In this document: positions 7,215 to 7,696 of the stretch, piece after piece
Layout of the letters: each line of letters starts with the position of its first letter
Numbering within the stretch: position 1 is the stretch's first letter
NCBI GenBank assembly: GCA_946886365.1
Contig: CAMPIM010000135.1
Coordinates: forward strand, 1 to 7,696
Source: an uncultured Novosphingobium sp.
GTDB taxonomy: Bacteria; Pseudomonadota; Alphaproteobacteria; Sphingomonadales; Sphingomonadaceae
Direction: 5' to 3'
Length of the DNA: 7,696 nt
The notes under the pieces: generated by a model
Told to the model about the DNA's origin: nothing
The model's database searches: none
What the model saw: the letters and a program-made list of their open reading frames with translations, nothing else
Position numbers and translations under genes: made by a program

Positions 7215-7696
7215 ATGCGCACGGCCGAAATTCACCGCAACACTGCGGAAACGCAGATCGACGTGACCGTCAATCTCGACGGAACGGGCATCTATACCGT
7301 CTCCACCGGCATCGGCTTTCTCGATCACATGATCGAGCAGCTGTCGCGGCACTCGCTGATCGACATGACGGTCAGCACGGTCGGCGACCTGCATGTCGAC
7401 CAGCACCACACGACCGAGGATACGGCGATCGCCATCGGCGAGGCTGTGGCTAAGGCATTGGGCGACAAGCGCGGTATCACCCGATATGGCAGCGTCTATT
7501 CGCCGATGGACGAGACGCTGAGTCGCGTGTCGCTGGACATTTCCGGCCGTCCCTGGCTGGTATTCAAGGCGGACTTCACCGTTCAGCGCCTCGGCGAATG
7601 GGACACCGAAATGATCGAACACTGGTTCCACAGCTTCGCGCAGGCTGCCGGGATCACGCTGCACGTCGAAAATCTCTATGGCAGCAACAATCACCA
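7215..7696 (+). CDS. hisB: Imidazoleglycerol-phosphate dehydratase (3' end outside window)
   Basis: The enzyme converts imidazole glycerol phosphate to imidazole acetol phosphate, a middle step of histidine synthesis. The open frame continues to the window edge, giving 160 residues of an expected 195 or so. Motifs are GFLDHM (34-39), the metal-binding DQHHTTED (62-69), [17 protein letters not shown] (97-113), EHWFHSFA, and the start of the second His motif at the cut end (YGSNNH). It is the stand-alone, monofunctional form at its N-terminus, with no phosphatase domain before the dehydratase. The ATG at 7215 follows AGGG (7204-7207) at 7 bases. It is divergent from sspB. Other his genes are likely beyond the edge, but that cannot be seen. 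Confidence 0.96.
   Translation, partial: MRTAEIHRNTAETQIDVTVNLDGTGIYTVSTGIGFLDHMIEQLSRHSLIDMTVSTVGDLHVDQHHTTEDTAIAIGEAVAKALGDKRGITRYGSVYSPMDETLSRVSLDISGRPWLVFKADFTVQRLGEWDTEMIEHWFHSFAQAAGITLHVENLYGSNNH

Noticed and set aside
7149..7694. - strand open frame of 181 codons at the right edge
   Set aside because: It is antisense to hisB, which shows its metal-binding motifs in the + frame.

Overview
The window is a stretch of GC-rich, densely packed chromosomal DNA from an alphaproteobacterium. A sphingomonad (Sphingomonadaceae) is my best guess. The reasons are the alphaproteobacterial form of the ClpXP adaptor SspB, a DUF2585/UPF0314 membrane protein, a ribosomal protein L9 with a long acidic C-terminal tail, and an lgt gene followed directly by a MidA-type methyltransferase gene. 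I see no insertion sequence, phage, CRISPR, tRNA or rRNA. Most genes are ordinary housekeeping genes.

Left part (1-1349). The 3' end of rplI (50S protein L9) runs on the + strand into a strong, apparently bidirectional terminator at 415-450. The 188 bases that follow hold no gene I can support. On the - strand lies the most unusual gene of the window: a predicted fusion of an N-terminal PilZ domain, with intact c-di-GMP-binding motifs, and a C-terminal XRE-type helix-turn-helix domain.

Middle part (1350-4815). A divergent region of about 190 bp carries two small inverted repeats. lgt (prolipoprotein diacylglyceryl transferase) follows and overlaps by 11 bp a MidA/NDUFAF7-family SAM methyltransferase gene, so the two probably form one operon. 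gmk (guanylate kinase) runs convergently on the - strand. Divergent from gmk is a DUF2585 membrane protein gene that starts at TTG behind a strong Shine-Dalgarno sequence.

Right part (4812-7696). The DUF2585 gene meets a small alanine/glycine-rich hypothetical gene tail to tail, with overlapping stop codons. The - strand run then reads, in order of transcription, sspB (ClpXP adaptor), fumC (class II fumarase) and the small hypothetical gene, and could be one transcription unit. Divergent from sspB, hisB (imidazoleglycerol-phosphate dehydratase) begins and is cut off by the window edge. The 98-bp sspB/hisB intergenic region contains a perfect 7-7-7 inverted repeat, a candidate operator.

Functions represented are translation, lipoprotein maturation, nucleotide synthesis, the TCA cycle, regulated proteolysis and histidine synthesis. 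Three items deserve follow-up: the PilZ-HTH fusion, the uncharacterised DUF2585 membrane protein with many polar residues, and the dyads in the two divergent promoter regions. I found no convincing new multi-gene system.
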